DNA of 26,385 bases from contig JBOZIK010000001.1 of the NCBI GenBank assembly GCA_051453625.1, positions 41,668,280 through 41,694,664 of the forward strand. The letters run 5' to 3'. Positions within the stretch are counted from its first letter, which is position 1. Each line of letters begins with the position of its first letter. This DNA is from Welwitschia mirabilis. Lineage: Eukaryota; Gnetophyta; Gnetopsida; Welwitschiales. A program made the position numbers and the translations under genes. Shown piece by piece: positions 1 to 10,613 of the stretch. Under the pieces are notes generated by a model that searched no databases, was not told where the DNA came from, and worked only from the letters and a program-made list of their open reading frames with translations.

Positions 1-34
1 AAATTTATGTTATTTTTTAGATTTTTGGTGTTGT

Positions 35-594
35 AAGCACTACTCAAATTCTTTTTATGGCGAAATAGTTTTTTTGTCAGAATATTTCATTTATTTATTT
101 TTCAAATCTGACATACTCATCTTTGCACTTCATTTTAAAAAGTTGTCCTATTTTACCTGCCTTCTTACTCTTGTATACTTTCTTTGCTTTATTTTTTAAT
201 ACAGGATGTATTTAAAAATAAAATTCCATACACATTATGCCTTACTTATCATTTATCTATGTGANNNNNNNNNNNNNNNNNNNNNNNNNNNNNNNNNNNN
301 NNNNNNNNNNNNNNNNNNNNNNNNNNNNNNNNNNNNNNNNNNNNNNNNNNNNNNNNNNNNNNNNAAGCACTACTCAAATTCTTTTTATGGCGAAACAGTT
401 TTTTTGTCAGAATATTTCATTTATTTATTTTTCAAATCTGACATACTCATCTTTGCACTTCATTTTGAAAATTTGTCCTATTTTACTTGCCTTCTTACTC
501 TTGTATACTTTCTTTGCTTTATTTTTCAATACAAGATGTATTTAAAAATAAAATTCCATACACATTATGCATTACTTGTCATTTATCTATGTGA
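35..594. repeat. 230-bp direct duplication spanning an N gap
   Basis: Positions 35-264 and 365-594 are both 230 bases long and differ at about 8 positions by eye, roughly 96% identity. They are separated only by the 100-N gap at 265-364. The left copy ends at the gap edge and the right copy starts at the other edge. This fits either a tandem repeat or two unmerged overlapping contig ends or haplotypes. The short reading frames here are low-complexity and are not considered genes. Confidence 0.85.
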
Positions 595-670
595 TGTATT
601 TTATGANNNNNNNNNNNNNNNNAGCTCATAATTATGGTTTTTTTAACCTAGTTTTGGTCAGGAACTGACG

Positions 671-685
671 AAGGTTAAGGGGGGA
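671..685 (+). other. Polypurine tract of Ty3-type element
   Basis: AAGGTTAAGGGGGGA lies 4 bases before a TGTTG that would open an LTR at 690. Such tracts prime plus-strand DNA synthesis in LTR retrotransposons. It aligns with the corresponding, weaker tract before the 3' LTR at 7334. Confidence 0.5.
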
Positions 686-689
686 CCTA

Positions 690-1340
690 TGTTGCACTAC
701 CAATTTATAGTTATTTGATGGGATTTTATGAGTTATTTTGCAAGACTTTTATACAGGTTTAGGTGAAATTCTGAGGATTTTGGAAATACAAGAGGAAATC
801 TCGGAAAAGTGTGATTCTTATCCAGATTTGATGTATTAAAGGCACTTTCTGATGAATAGAACTTTGAAGAAGGATTTCTGACAAAAATGCTAAGTTCTCT
901 TCAAGGAAATGATAAAANNNNNNNNNNTTCCCCTTATTGTCTGAATAACAACCTAGATGACACTAACATGTAATCGACTCTGATAGATTCCCTTAACCAT
1001 TTCGTCCGTTTTTTACTCATTTATGAGTATGACTAGCTATACCTACTATTTATCCTTTTTTGTTGTATTTTCTTATAAATAAGTTCTCCTTTGACTCTCC
1101 TTCTCATCTTTGTTGCACTGGAAATTCTTGTGATAGGAGGTTGAAAGGCATAAGATCCGTCTGTGTGTGTTACAAAAAGACATGCACTTGGTGGAGGGTT
1201 GTGTATCCTCCATTGAGACCCAGAGGTTTTGTAACCCAGATGCTATTACTCTTTTAATATAAATCTTGGTTTTCTTTTTATGTTTGCATCTTAGATTTTT
1301 TGATTACCCTTATGATTTATGATTGCCCTTGATCTGGTGA
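690..1340 (+). mobile_element. LTR-like sequence following the polypurine tract
   Basis: The sequence starts TGTTGCAC next to the polypurine tract. It contains a TATA element at 1072-1083, then a C/T-rich leader, and then a G-rich segment ending in an ATATAAATC tract at about 1256-1266 that could hold the poly(A) signal. Around 1201-1215 it reads GTGTATCCTCCATTGAG, which matches minus-strand text near 13695-13715 (CTATGTATCCTCCATTAAGG), so a second LTR of the same family may lie there. The 3' boundary is not defined; I stop before the T-rich stretch and the gap at 1404-1503. The short frame at 1060-1257 lies inside this LTR-like DNA and is not called a gene. Confidence 0.45.
1072..1083 (+). 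promoter_or_regulatory. TATA box in LTR-like sequence
   Basis: CTTATAAATAAG is followed by a pyrimidine-rich stretch (TCTCCTTTGACTCTCC), as expected for the U3/R boundary of a plant LTR. Its role is inferred from context only. Confidence 0.4.
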
Positions 1341-2270
1341 TAATTTCTTGGGTGACATAGATCATCAAGGACAGCCTTTGTTAAGGCTAAGAACAAGTGG
1401 AGTNNNNNNNNNNNNNNNNNNNNNNNNNNNNNNNNNNNNNNNNNNNNNNNNNNNNNNNNNNNNNNNNNNNNNNNNNNNNNNNNNNNNNNNNNNNNNNNNN
1501 NNNCGAGAATATGACATTTTGGGTCTATTCTCACTCATACTAGTGTGTTGTATTATGTAAGATATTTATTTACTTTATAATTAATAGAATCCCTTTGATC
1601 TTAAGCACTTGTATAAATACACACTGCAATAAAAACCTTATACAATTTGGAAATTCTAAGAAATAACCCAATTAGACCTTATAAATCCTAATTATAAATC
1701 TTAATTCTAGCCTATAAATACCCTACTTCACTTCACTTGAGGATATTATATCATTATTATATTATTTAAGAGATTGAAGCTTTAGTTATGAGTTCTTTCT
1801 AAGCCTCCGGATGAGATAATTACTAAGATAGCATGATGCTTTTTAATTTAGTATGAATACTTTCATAGCTTATATGCCTATACCTTTCTAATAATAAAAT
1901 GTTACATGTTATTAGTACATTACGTTGATATTAAGTTTTAGATTTCATACTTGTTATGCTTAGAATTAACTAAGACATGTTATTACTTTAAGATATTTTT
2001 GGTGATTCGCTTTTTCATTCTAGCTTGCATAACTTGAATATTTATTTGATATATCTTGAAATACTTCTACTTTTTATGCTTATTTTATTCTGATTATGAA
2101 TATTACATGGATTAGTTATATCATGCTCATGTTTATGATAGATGAGATTAGGCCATTGTGCTTAAGGTAGAATTACATGAACCTCATGTATCTGGTGGAT
2201 GTGACTATTCCACTATACTTGGGATGGAGTAAAAGCTATATAAATTTACTTTAATACTTATACCTTACTA
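1341..2270. other. Non-coding stretch with LTR-promoter-like fragment
   Basis: It holds the gap at 1404-1503 and about 770 bases of AT-rich DNA without any supportable reading frame. A TATA-like CCTATAAATACC at 1711-1722, followed by CTACTTCACTTCACTTGAGG, looks like the U3/R part of an old LTR on the plus strand. The Ty3-type element at 2271 begins directly after it, so this may be a fragment of an element into which that one inserted. No matching second LTR was found in the window. Confidence 0.35.
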
Positions 2271-3548
2271 TGGTGAACCAAATTTACCATATTTAACATC
2301 ATGTTTGGAGTGTGCTTTCAAGTCCTTTTTACTTGTTTAATGTTCAAATTGATCATTTTTAATGTCAAGAACTATATATAGAGAATTAAGCATAATTTGA
2401 ATTAAAACTGAGTAATTATGGAGCATTTGAGAAAAGCAAATAACATGTAGCAGTGGCATAGGACACACATGAAAGTGACATGTAGAAGTGACATGGTGGT
2501 AATATTAAAGAACATGGTAATAGCATTGGTTGGTACAAGCATCATGATTTAAAGATTAAGTGTTAGATGCATCATCATAAACTCCACGTAATAGAAGAAG
2601 ATGAAGATTCCATTTAATTCTATAAGATAAGGAATCTTATCCATCCTACCAAGGATACATAAGAAACTCTATCTAATACAAGAATATGAAGATTCCACAT
2701 AATGCTACAAGTCAAACAATCTTACACATCTTACTTGGATTATATGACAAACATTATAATTGCTTAATTATAGTCACACCTATCACTATAAGCCAAAGAC
2801 TTCTAATCATTTGAATCCTACCCTGTCTTATAAAATGGGCTTAATCTCTCATTTGTAATGATATTTTATGCATCAATGGTTTTTGTGATGAATTGGGATT
2901 TAATTGAGCAAGGGATCCATCTAACTTAGGAGAGGAACTTACCTTGATATTAGGCTATGTTTCGTCTATTAAGAAGTGATTACTTACAAGTGGTTATAAN
3001 NNNNNNNNNNNNNNNNNNNNNNNNNNNNNNNNNNNNNNNNNNNNNNNNNNNNNNNNNNNNNNNNNNNNNNNNNNNNNNNNNNNNNNNNNNNNNNNNNNNA
3101 TAAAAACATTATGATTTATAAAAGATCATTTTAATTCTTCTAATTTCTCTGTTATGTGCCTTGTATGTTATATTAAAATCAAGTTAATTACATAATTTAT
3201 GATTTTGATATGGTGTATGAGGAGTAACTTGGGTGATAATAAGATATAACTTGGTTAGTATTTTCATTTAGGCTTGCATCTCATCTTTGCATTCATTTGT
3301 TTCATTTCATCCATTATTGTGTTTTTATTTATTTAATACTCTAAAATTAAAATAAAAAATTGTTTTAAATTCCTTTTGATAAAAGCAATCTTTCAAAAGT
3401 AGTTTCAAATTCTTCTTTAGAGTATGACAGTTAGGATGACTTTCTATACTAGTGTGTTTTATATGTATTAGATACTTAACATTACAGGTTATTATTGTAG
3501 ATCATTGGTTTAAGAGAAGAAGAAAAGCACACAATTTGTACCCTAACA
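2271..3548 (+). repeat. 5' LTR of the Ty3-type element
   Basis: It aligns along its length with 7334-8484. Shared landmarks are CATATTTAACAT near the start, TATAAAA near the middle, TCAAGTTAATTACATAA, GGCTTG(C/T)AT and CTATACTAGTGTGTTTTATA. The start TGGTG corresponds to TGTTG in the other LTR, and the end is CCCTAACA against CATCCCAACA. In the best segment (about 3150-3235) identity is about 85-88% by eye. The 100-N gap at 3000-3099 lies inside; comparison with the other LTR suggests that only about 0-20 bases are really missing there. Confidence 0.75.
2828..2839 (+). promoter_or_regulatory. TATA box of 5' LTR
   Basis: TTATAAAATGGG sits about 560 bases into the LTR. It is conserved at the matching place in the 3' LTR (CCTATAAAAGGG, 7877-7888), and in both it is followed by TCTCATTTGTAATGATATTT or a close variant. 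Conservation between the two LTRs supports a real promoter element. Confidence 0.6.
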
Positions 3549-3551
3549 AAT

Positions 3552-3569
3552 TATCGCCATTGCTGGGAA
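3552..3569 (+). other. Decayed primer binding site, Asp-tRNA type
   Basis: TATCGCCATTGCTGGGAA begins three bases after the LTR end. Compared with TGGCGCCGTTGCCGGGGA, the PBS complementary to tRNA-Asp used by many plant Athila/Tat elements (from memory), about 13 of 18 positions agree. Most of the differences are transitions. Position and similarity together set the plus-strand orientation of the element. Confidence 0.7.
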
Positions 3570-4562
3570 GGAGTTCAAGAAAGTTTGAAAGATTGATTTT
3601 CATTATATAAGTAACTAATTTTATTTTAAGTTATTTATTTGTATAGTATATTCATATAATTTTGTTTTTTTCTTTATTAGTTTAGCTTGACTTTTTATTT
3701 ATTATCTTAGCTTGAAATTTAATTAGTTTTTATGGTTTTTTCCCTTTCATTTTTATTTTTGTGAGTTTTCCTTTCATGTTATTGTTATTTTTCGTGTGTG
3801 AACATGAAGAGTACTACTTTAGACCTATTTTTTGCTCTTAGTTTGATATTAAAAATTCTCATCTAAAATGTATATTTATCTCATAATTTTAATATTACTA
3901 AATGTTTGGTTAGTGAGATTAATATATAGCTTACTCTTTGTGCTAGCTTGATGATTATCTTACTTGCTATTTAAATTAATTCTCTTGTTTCATCCTTCTC
4001 ATCTATTTCTATGGATAATGGTAAAATAACTCTACAAGAAATATTTACTAAAAGAAAGAAAAACTTAGATTCTATGGATAATGATAAAAGAATATTACAT
4101 GAAATCCTTGAAACTAGGAATTGAGCCCCTTCCTCTTTTCAATCTTCCTATTTTTTCCTTTCTTTTTTTAGCTTTCATAATGGAATGATAATGAGAATTT
4201 TCAACATTTTAGGCCTTATATCTCATTTATAAAGGCATTCTACAAATGATTTGACATGCCTTAACCTCCTTTCATAAAGAAAATAAAGAATAAATAGATT
4301 TGTTATACCTACTAAGTNNNNNNNNNNCAGAAGATGCATGAAACTACTAATAAAAACACCATATATCTTATAGGCATGCTTTAGTAAGCAATGTTAGAAA
4401 ATTAAATATCTTAAGGTTCTCTTACAACACAACATTCTTAAGCATCCGCCACTATGTCTACTATCTCTTACTTTTAGAATGAGGAGGAAAACATGAAATT
4501 TTCTGCACATAGTAATAAGTTCTATTTTGATGATAGACTTTGAGATGGCTAATGTTCACTTA
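3570..4562 (+). other. Internal leader of the Ty3-type element, no clear gene
   Basis: T-rich DNA without a supportable gene. A short frame starting with ATG at about 4012 reads MDNGKITLQEIFTK and repeats a similar MDNDKRILHEILE 24 codons later before stopping at about 4122. It is too short and too generic to name. The gap at 4318-4327 lies here. Confidence 0.4.
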
Positions 4563-5210
4563 AAAATAAGATAAAGTAAGGTTAATAAAGTTTCAATTCA
4601 TCCATTAAACAAGAATGTTAAGGATGATAATTCATTAGATGATGGTATATAGATATTAGATTATATTCCATTATTCTTAAAAAACCAATGTGAAAGGAAG
4701 AAATCAATTCCAAAAAAGTCTAAAAATTTACCAACCTATGATGAACATAGTGATCACATCTCCCTTTATGCTATTTATGATGAAACTGAGAACTTGGATA
4801 ATGATGATATACAATAGACTGATGATGAAGACAATGAGAAGAAAGAGGATAAATAAGGAGTTATTAAGAATAGATTTCTTACATCTTATAATGCAATCAA
4901 ACTTAAAGAGTCTAATCCTATCAAAAATGTTTCTTTATCTCTTCCACTCATGATTTCAAGTAAAAACCAAGATACCAATATTTCCTTTAAACCCAATTTC
5001 ACATTACCTCCTACTTTTGAAAAATATGATTTGAGATTTCTTAGAATATTAAATTTGGAAAAGCCTTATCTTATTAATGAAAATCCATGTATTAAGTTGA
5101 ATATTAGGGAACCTTTTAGTCTTACTAAACATGCCCTAATCCATCATCTTAAAAAGCTTTCTAATATTTCTTGGATCCATTCTTTGACCTATAGCATTAG
5201 TATTTTATAG
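4563..5210 (+). pseudogene. Degenerate reading frame inside Ty3-type element, family unknown
   Basis: One frame stays readable for about 215 codons and is interrupted by only a few stops, at about 4572, 4650, 4815 and 4854; it closes at 5210. The conceptual product is polar and acidic in its middle (YDEHSDHISLY, then a run such as TDDEDNEKKEDK). Its last 86 codons form an uninterrupted stretch starting at an ATG at 4950, with PTFEKYDLRFLRILNLEKP. No zinc knuckle, protease or polymerase motif is visible. Its position between PBS and PPT suggests a gag-derived or accessory ORF of the element; this is inference. A different frame of similar length overlaps it at 4690-4953 and is treated as a shadow. 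Confidence 0.4.
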
Positions 5211-5400
5211 TTGGAATGTTTATTTTTGAATGAAGGTTATGTCTCTAACTCTTGATACCATTAGTTTGATAAGGCATTATTTTTTAATGAAATACATCAA
5301 TTATTCATCTCTTATTTAGCTTATGAATTTTGTACTCTTGAGGTGTTATCATTATATTTTCTTTTCTACTAATTGATTTTATTCAAAAATGGTCATATTC
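5211..5400. other. Internal AT-rich spacer
   Basis: No gene. A CTCTTGATACCA at 5249-5260 resembles the complement of an initiator-Met primer binding site, but there is no LTR next to it. Confidence 0.3.
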
Positions 5401-6022
5401 CTTTCATGTTATATCAATTGGTTTCCATATGATTTGATTCTTATTTTTCTAAAAAAGTAAAATGCAATAACTATGTTAAAATCTTGCTCTTGTTGGCATA
5501 GAAATAAATGCAAAGCAAAACAACAATAGTTTTATTTCAATAGTGGTATTTTATTTGAAGTAATTGATTTAATGGAGCCTATTTTCTTTAGGGGATGTCC
5601 ATTAGTTTTTCTTATGTAAATGTAATTATTTAAATAGTCTCTTTTCCAACATCTCTTANNNNNNNNNNNNNNNNNNNNNNNNNNNNNNNNNNNNNNNNNN
5701 NNNNNNNNNNNNNNNNNNNNNNNNNNNNNNNNNNNNNNNNNNNNNNNNNNNNNNNNNNCATGCATATCCCTTATGGTTTATTAATAAATTTCTATATGAT
5801 TGATCTTTATTTTTCTAAAAGTACAATGTACTATCTATTTTGAAATATCTAGCACTTTGACATAGGAATAAATGCAAAGCAAAGAAACAATAGTTCTATT
5901 TTAATACTAGTATTTTATTTGAACAAATTGATTTAGTAGAGTCCATTTTATTTTAGATATGTACACCACTTATCCTTATGTAAATGTAATTATTCAAATA
6001 GTATCTTTTCAACATATATTAA
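5401..6022. repeat. Diverged tandem duplication of about 258 bp around a gap
   Basis: Copy 1 (about 5401-5658) and copy 2 (about 5765-6022) share the order TTATTTTTCTAAAA, ATAAATGCAAAGCAAA, AACAATAGTT, TATTTTATTTGAA and TTATGTAAATGTAATTATT, ending in TCTTTTCCAACATCTCTTA against TCTTTTCAACATATATTA. The 100-N gap at 5659-5758 falls between the copies. By-eye identity is about 75-80%, so this is a genuine old tandem repeat, of the sort common in the non-coding part of plant Ty3 elements. More units may be hidden in the gap. Confidence 0.75.
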
Positions 6023-7307
6023 CTTGATTCTACTTCAGCTTTTTATCATGTTATATGTTTAAGAATTTTAGGATCTTATACTTTATTAATGATTAATTAG
6101 ATTTCTACTAATTGGAAGACATTAAAATACCTATGAACTCTCATTTTAAGAGAGAAAAATGCACTTAACTGAGTTGTTTATATTGTATGCTTTANNNNNN
6201 NNNNNNNNNNNNNNNNNNNNNNNNNNNNNNNNNNNNNNNNNNNNNNNNNNNATATATGTCTTTTTATATTTGTAGGAAAAAAGGTAAAAGAATTATTAAG
6301 TAAAAAAGAAAGAAAGAAATAAAGAAAGGAAAAAAATGAAATGTCAATTTATACTATGAAAGTAATTTTGATAATCACGCCTAATCTATCTCGAGGGTTA
6401 CTACACCAAGGGCAAAGTTGCTTAATGACCTATGTTCTATTTGACAAGCTCTATCAATTGTAATAAAAGAAAGGTTAATGGCTTAGAAATAAGCTCTCCT
6501 TAATGGGAGGAATTCAAGTTAAAAGAAGGTATTATCAAGTATTATTAGTTTACAATCATTTTTTAAGTTGATTCTTAAGACTATAATCATGATATGTTAA
6601 ATTCACTTAATACTTTCACATTTTCATCCATGCTATTCAAATAGAACCATAATGTTTTACTAATTAGGAATCTTTTACATTCAATTGGAATGAGAGACTA
6701 TTTGTAAGTGATAAACTTCAAGTAGAATATGTTTTAGTGCAATGTGTTTGTTTCTATTCCTTAAGTTAGATAAGTTCAAAGTTGATAATCATAGTTTTTC
6801 TATTTAGGATAGGACCAAAGTATTAGAGTAATAAATTTAATTTGCAATTTTTCTTTCAAAATAAAGTATTAGATTTTAAGAGATTAGGATTAAGGAACTA
6901 AATAGTTCAAAATTTGTTTTCATGGTGCTTGAGCTTGCTCTGAATTATTGCATTTTCCTTTCTTATTTTATGTTTGTGTACGTCTCTTGAAACTTTTAGC
7001 TTATTCATTTTGATCATCACATGTAAACTTACTTAAAATTCATAAAAAAATTTATCTACTTTATGGGAGTGGAATATTTAAAACCAATAAAAGATTGGCT
7101 TAATTGGAATGAAGTTGTTTATTGAAGATATATTTTTCATGAAACTAAAACCATAGTTATAGGTTTAATACATATTTTTTTATGATGTCTTTTTGATATG
7201 CTACACTCTATGTTTAATAATGTAAGTATCCTTTATACTTGAGTATTATTTTTAAACCCTTTTTTAATTTGACTCATTTTTATTCTTTTGCATTTTGTTT
7301 ATTAAGA
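6023..7307 (+). other. 3' internal non-coding region of Ty3-type element
   Basis: No reading frame can be supported. A purine-rich block at about 6277-6345 (runs of AAAGAAAGAAAG and AAAGGAAAAAAATG) resembles purine-rich stretches seen in the 3' internal region of Athila/Tat-type elements (recall, not searched). The gap at 6195-6251 (57 N) lies just before it. Confidence 0.4.
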
Positions 7308-7333
7308 ACTGACAAGTGCTTAGTTGGGAACTA
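7308..7333 (+). other. Weak polypurine tract before the 3' LTR
   Basis: ACTGACAAGTGCTTAGTTGGGAAC precedes TATGTTG. It is not a clean purine run, but it aligns with the clearer tract at 663-690 (ACTGACGAAGGTTAAGGGGGGACC, then TATGTTG). The two are therefore probably homologous, and this one is the more decayed. Confidence 0.45.
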
Positions 7334-8484
7334 TGTTGTAAGATGAATTAGCCATATTTAACATTATGTTTAGAGTATGTTTTTAGACCCTTTTTAGAGG
7401 TTTAATGCTAAAATTGACTACATTTAATATCAATGACTAGAAGAATAATTTAGATGAAAATTTGATAATTATGGATAATTTGAGAAAAGAACATGGCACA
7501 TGGTGATAGCACAAGAGATACATAATAGTGACATGTGGTAGTGACATGATGGTGATGTTGAAGATACATGGTAATTGATTAGTAGAGGCATCATGATTTA
7601 AAGGTCAAGTGTCAGATGCGTCTTGCAAAACTACACCTAATATAAAAAGATGAAGATTTCACTTAATACTACCAGATAAGAAATCTTATCCATCCTACCA
7701 AGGCTACATGACAAACTTCATATAACATAAGAAAATAAATATTCCATTTAATGCAACAAGATGAGGAATCTTATCCATTCTAACTAGGCTACATGATACA
7801 TATTATAACTACCTAATTATGATTGCCATCTATCACTACAAGCCAAAAGCTTCTAAATAGCTTAACCCTCTCCCCTCCTATAAAAGGGCATTGATCCCTC
7901 ATTTATAATGATATTTTAGGCATTATTTTTTTTTTTTGATGAATTAAAGTTTAACTAAGCAAGGGATACATCTAGCTTAGGAAAGGAGCTTACCTTGATG
8001 TTTGGCTATGTTTCATTCATTAAGGAGTAACTACTTATAAGTGGATGTAAGAAATTGTGGTTAATAAAATATAATTTTGTTTCTTCTAATTTCTCTCTTA
8101 TGTTCATTATATGTTATGTTGAAATCAAGTTAATTACATAAATTATGTATTTGATATAGTGTATGAGGACTAACTTGGGTCACAACAAGTTTGTAACATA
8201 GTTAGTATTTGCAGTTAGGCTTGTATTTCATCTTTGCATTAATTTATTACATTTCATCTGTTATTGCGTTTTTATTAATTTCATATTCTAAAATTGAAAT
8301 ACAAAATCATTTTAATTCCTTTTTGATCAAAGCAATCTTTTAAATGTAGTTCTAAATTAAGTACGACATTTAGGATGACTTCTATACTAGTGTGTTTTAT
8401 ATGTATTAGGTACTTAATATTACAAGATTTATTGAAGATCATTGATTGAAAATAAGAAGAATATACATAATTCACATCCCAACA
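7334..8484 (+). repeat. 3' LTR of the Ty3-type element
   Basis: It is the direct-repeat partner of 2271-3548 and is uninterrupted by gaps. It starts TGTTG and ends CATCCCAACA, so it keeps TG...CA ends. The conserved TATA box lies at 7877-7888. The minus-strand frame at 8281-8475 lies inside the LTR and is not a gene. Confidence 0.75.
7877..7888 (+). promoter_or_regulatory. TATA box of 3' LTR
   Basis: CCTATAAAAGGG is preceded by a pyrimidine-rich CCCTCTCCCCT and matches the TATA element of the 5' LTR at 2828-2839. Confidence 0.6.
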
Positions 8485-9606
8485 TTTGCATGAATTATTA
8501 TGCTAGTTTGAATTCTATGTCCCATGCCTAAATCTCTTATACATTTCATTCTCTTATATTCATCGTCATTGTGCTTGTTTTATTGATAACTCTCATTATT
8601 TGTTTTTGTGAAAGAGTACGACTAGGACTATACTACAAACAAAAGTCCTAGTTTTATTGGTAAAAGTTGGATTGACCATGCAATATTTGTATCCTAAGAC
8701 GATATTGTTAGTTATGATACATTGACAATCGATACAAGTGTAGCTAGATCTCATTATAAATAGCTTTTTAGCATCATTATAAAAGAGAGTGGCATGGTAT
8801 CTATAAAGGGGCATACAAAATACTTTACAATATTTTTTACCCTTTTTAGTTCTTTCCATTTTTTTCTTTTTATCTTATGTTAGTCTCTTCTCAGTGCCTT
8901 TTTTTTCTTTTTTTATTCTTTTTATTACTAGTGGTTCAATGTCGATTGTGCATAGCACTTGATCAATGGAACTTGATTTGGTAACTTTTTTTGGTTTTTC
9001 TTATTTTTATTTTTATTTTATTTCTTTTTCTTTTCTTTCTTTCCTTGTAATGATTACTTAATATATCAAATTTTGTTGCAAGGAATGATTTTTTATAGGT
9101 TTGAAGAAAAGACATTAAGAAAAATAATCACAAGACTTCTTTCTTCTATCCGTATTTTATTTCTATCATTTCTTCTCTCATCTCTTCTCTTCTCTATCTT
9201 AGGTGACTTCCTCAACTAGTACTTAAAGATAAGTTTTTAAAAAAGGAATTTAACAATAATAATCTCAGGGAAGTGCTTTAGTACTTGCATTATTTACTTT
9301 TGCATTCTTTATTTCTTGCATTATATTATTATAGTTTTTATTTTGGCATGAGCTCTTTTCATTATCTACATTTAGTCTTTTTCTGTCAGTTATCGATAAT
9401 GACCTATTATCCTAGAGTGTTAGTCATTTTGAGAGTCACATATTCATCTTTTACCTAAACCTTTTCATGCTAACTTACCGGCATCATTATCTTTCCTCAC
9501 TAGTGTTGTAGGTCTCTTGTATCAAAATTTGTTTTTCTTTTGTTCATCAAATGTTTGCATCATCTTGAATCTTTTCACATATCATGTGCATCTATAAACA
9601 TAACCT
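8485..9606. other. Non-coding stretch with pyrimidine tracts
   Basis: I see no gene or recognisable element. There are T/C-rich low-complexity tracts at about 8860-9060 and 9140-9200. A frame of 87 codons on the minus strand (8596-8859) has no recognisable similarity or context and is not called. Confidence 0.4.
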
Positions 9607-9805
9607 TTATTAACTATTTTCCTATGTCTAATAAACTAGTAATGACAGTAGTCTTNNNNNNNNNNNNNNNNNNNNNNNNNNNNNNNNNNNNNNNNNNNNN
9701 NNNNNNNNNNNNNNNNNNNNNNNNNNNNNNNNNNNNNNNNNNNNNNNNNNNNNNNTTATTAACTATTTTCCTATGTCTAATAAACTTAGTAATGACAGTA
9801 GTCTT
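9607..9805. repeat. 49-bp duplication on both sides of a gap
   Basis: 9607-9655 and 9756-9805 are nearly identical (one inserted T: AATAAACTAGTAA against AATAAACTTAGTAA). They directly flank the 100-N gap 9656-9755. This is the signature of two contig ends that overlap but were not merged, so the gap may be artificial. Confidence 0.8.
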
Positions 9806-9819
9806 CGATGAACCTCTCC

Positions 9820-10400
9820 TTGTAACATGGACCATAATCCTTATTTTTTGTCTAAAATCACACACCTCCTTTTTCTTTTAGGCCTTAACCTAAAAGAACT
9901 ATTAATAATTACCTATAATATTGATCCTTGGATTCCCTCTCATGCACTACTCAATCTTCTTATGCATATACATGGAACTTTAACACCTCTTCAGATAATG
10001 ATCAACCTTTATCTTACTACCATGATTTTGAATTTGAAGATGCTTACTCTTACCAAGAAAATTTTGATTCTTTGCCTTTTACCTTTATTCATGAATCTCA
10101 CCCTTCATTATTTTATGAATTTGCTTTACTTGCCAGCATTCCTCATTACTCTTATTCCTCAACCACTTATCAATTTCCTTTATTTTCTAATCCTTATCCT
10201 TCGTTTTCTCAAGAATACTCTTCATTCTATTCATCGTCACTTAACCATTATTATTGATCTCCCAAAATTCAATAATTCTCTTCAAATTCTTTAGAAAATG
10301 CACTTAATAAGTTTATGGAAGCCCAATACTACATCAACACCATACAACAACATCTCAATCAACAAACCTTTTTTTACGTTGCAAAGGCTTGAAAAAAATA
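9820..10400 (+). pseudogene. Degenerate gag-linker-like coding patch, Ty3-type
   Basis: The frame opening at 9928 (stop at 10255) is rich in Tyr, Ser, Phe and Asn (YHDFEFEDAYSYQENFDS, IPHYSYSSTTYQ). Just after the stop the same frame reads SLENALNKFMEAQ at about 10288-10326. That resembles the 'SLED.L..FMQ.Q' segment of the linker that follows the capsid region in plant Athila-type Gag proteins (from memory, no search). I infer a relic of gag from a Ty3 element on the plus strand, separate from the element ending at 8484. No protease or polymerase follows; the frame runs into the direct-repeat block at 10427. The overlapping 155-codon frame at 9827-10294 is Leu/Ile-rich and looks like a shadow. 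Confidence 0.4.
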
Positions 10401-10426
10401 TGCAATAATTAAATTAAACTATTGTA

Positions 10427-10613
10427 GAAAATATTAGGAGATTTTATAGGATGAATCCACCTTTGGTGGATACGTATCCTTATTTTAAGAAANNNNNNNN
10501 NNAATGGCATAATGCTAAATATGGTAGATGTGTTTGTATAAATGTAATCCTTCTTAATAAAATTGTTTGAGCTGTTTTGAAAGAAAATCACAGACACTCC
10601 TTGGGATGTCTTC
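10427..10613. repeat. Direct repeat A (about 185 bp)
   Basis: It pairs with 11961-12142 in the same orientation, at about 90% identity by eye. It runs from AAATATTAGGAGATTTT through TGGATACGTAT, AATGGCATAATGCTAAATA, TTAATAAAATTGTTTGAGCT and AAAATCACAGACACT to GGGATG(T/C)CTTC. The 10-N gap at 10493-10502 falls where copy B has TAAGTTA. Short minus-strand frames reading SVCDFL come from this repeat in both copies, which argues against their being genes. Confidence 0.85.

Larger units (their letters stand above)
1..689 (+). mobile_element. 3' internal end of a Ty3-type LTR element (partial)
   Basis: No protein is recognisable in this T-rich stretch. It is assigned to the non-coding 3' internal part of a Ty3-type element because it ends in a purine tract (671-685) followed by an LTR-like start at 690. 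The block at 661-694 also resembles the polypurine-tract/LTR junction of the better preserved element at 7308-7338: both read GAACTGAC, then a G-rich tract, then CTATGTTG. The start of the window (TTTTTGGTGTTGTAAGCAC) resembles the 'TTTGGTGTTG' text often found near the 3' end of plant Ty3 elements; that is recall, not a search. The left boundary is outside the window. Gaps lie at 265-364 and 607-622. Confidence 0.4.
2271..8484 (+). mobile_element. Ty3-type LTR retrotransposon without pol, plus strand
   Basis: It is defined by two long direct repeats in the same orientation (2271-3548 and 7334-8484), a decayed Asp-tRNA-type primer binding site just after the first, and a weak purine tract just before the second. 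The internal region is only about 3.8 kb. No protease, reverse transcriptase, RNase H or integrase motif is recognisable on either strand; a decayed frame at 4563-5210 is the only coding trace. The PBS type and long LTRs suggest the Athila/Tat branch of plant Ty3 elements (inference). It looks like a non-autonomous or internally deleted, old copy. A target-site duplication is not evident: TACTA precedes and TTTGC follows the chosen boundaries. Confidence 0.75.

Noticed and set aside
206-631. 141-codon and overlapping frames across the gap at 265-364
   Set aside because: They run through N and low-complexity T-rich duplicated sequence; no domain or motif.
5249-5260. CTCTTGATACCA as a minus-strand initiator-Met primer binding site
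   Set aside because: No LTR end on the proper side and it lies in the middle of a plus-strand Ty3-type element.
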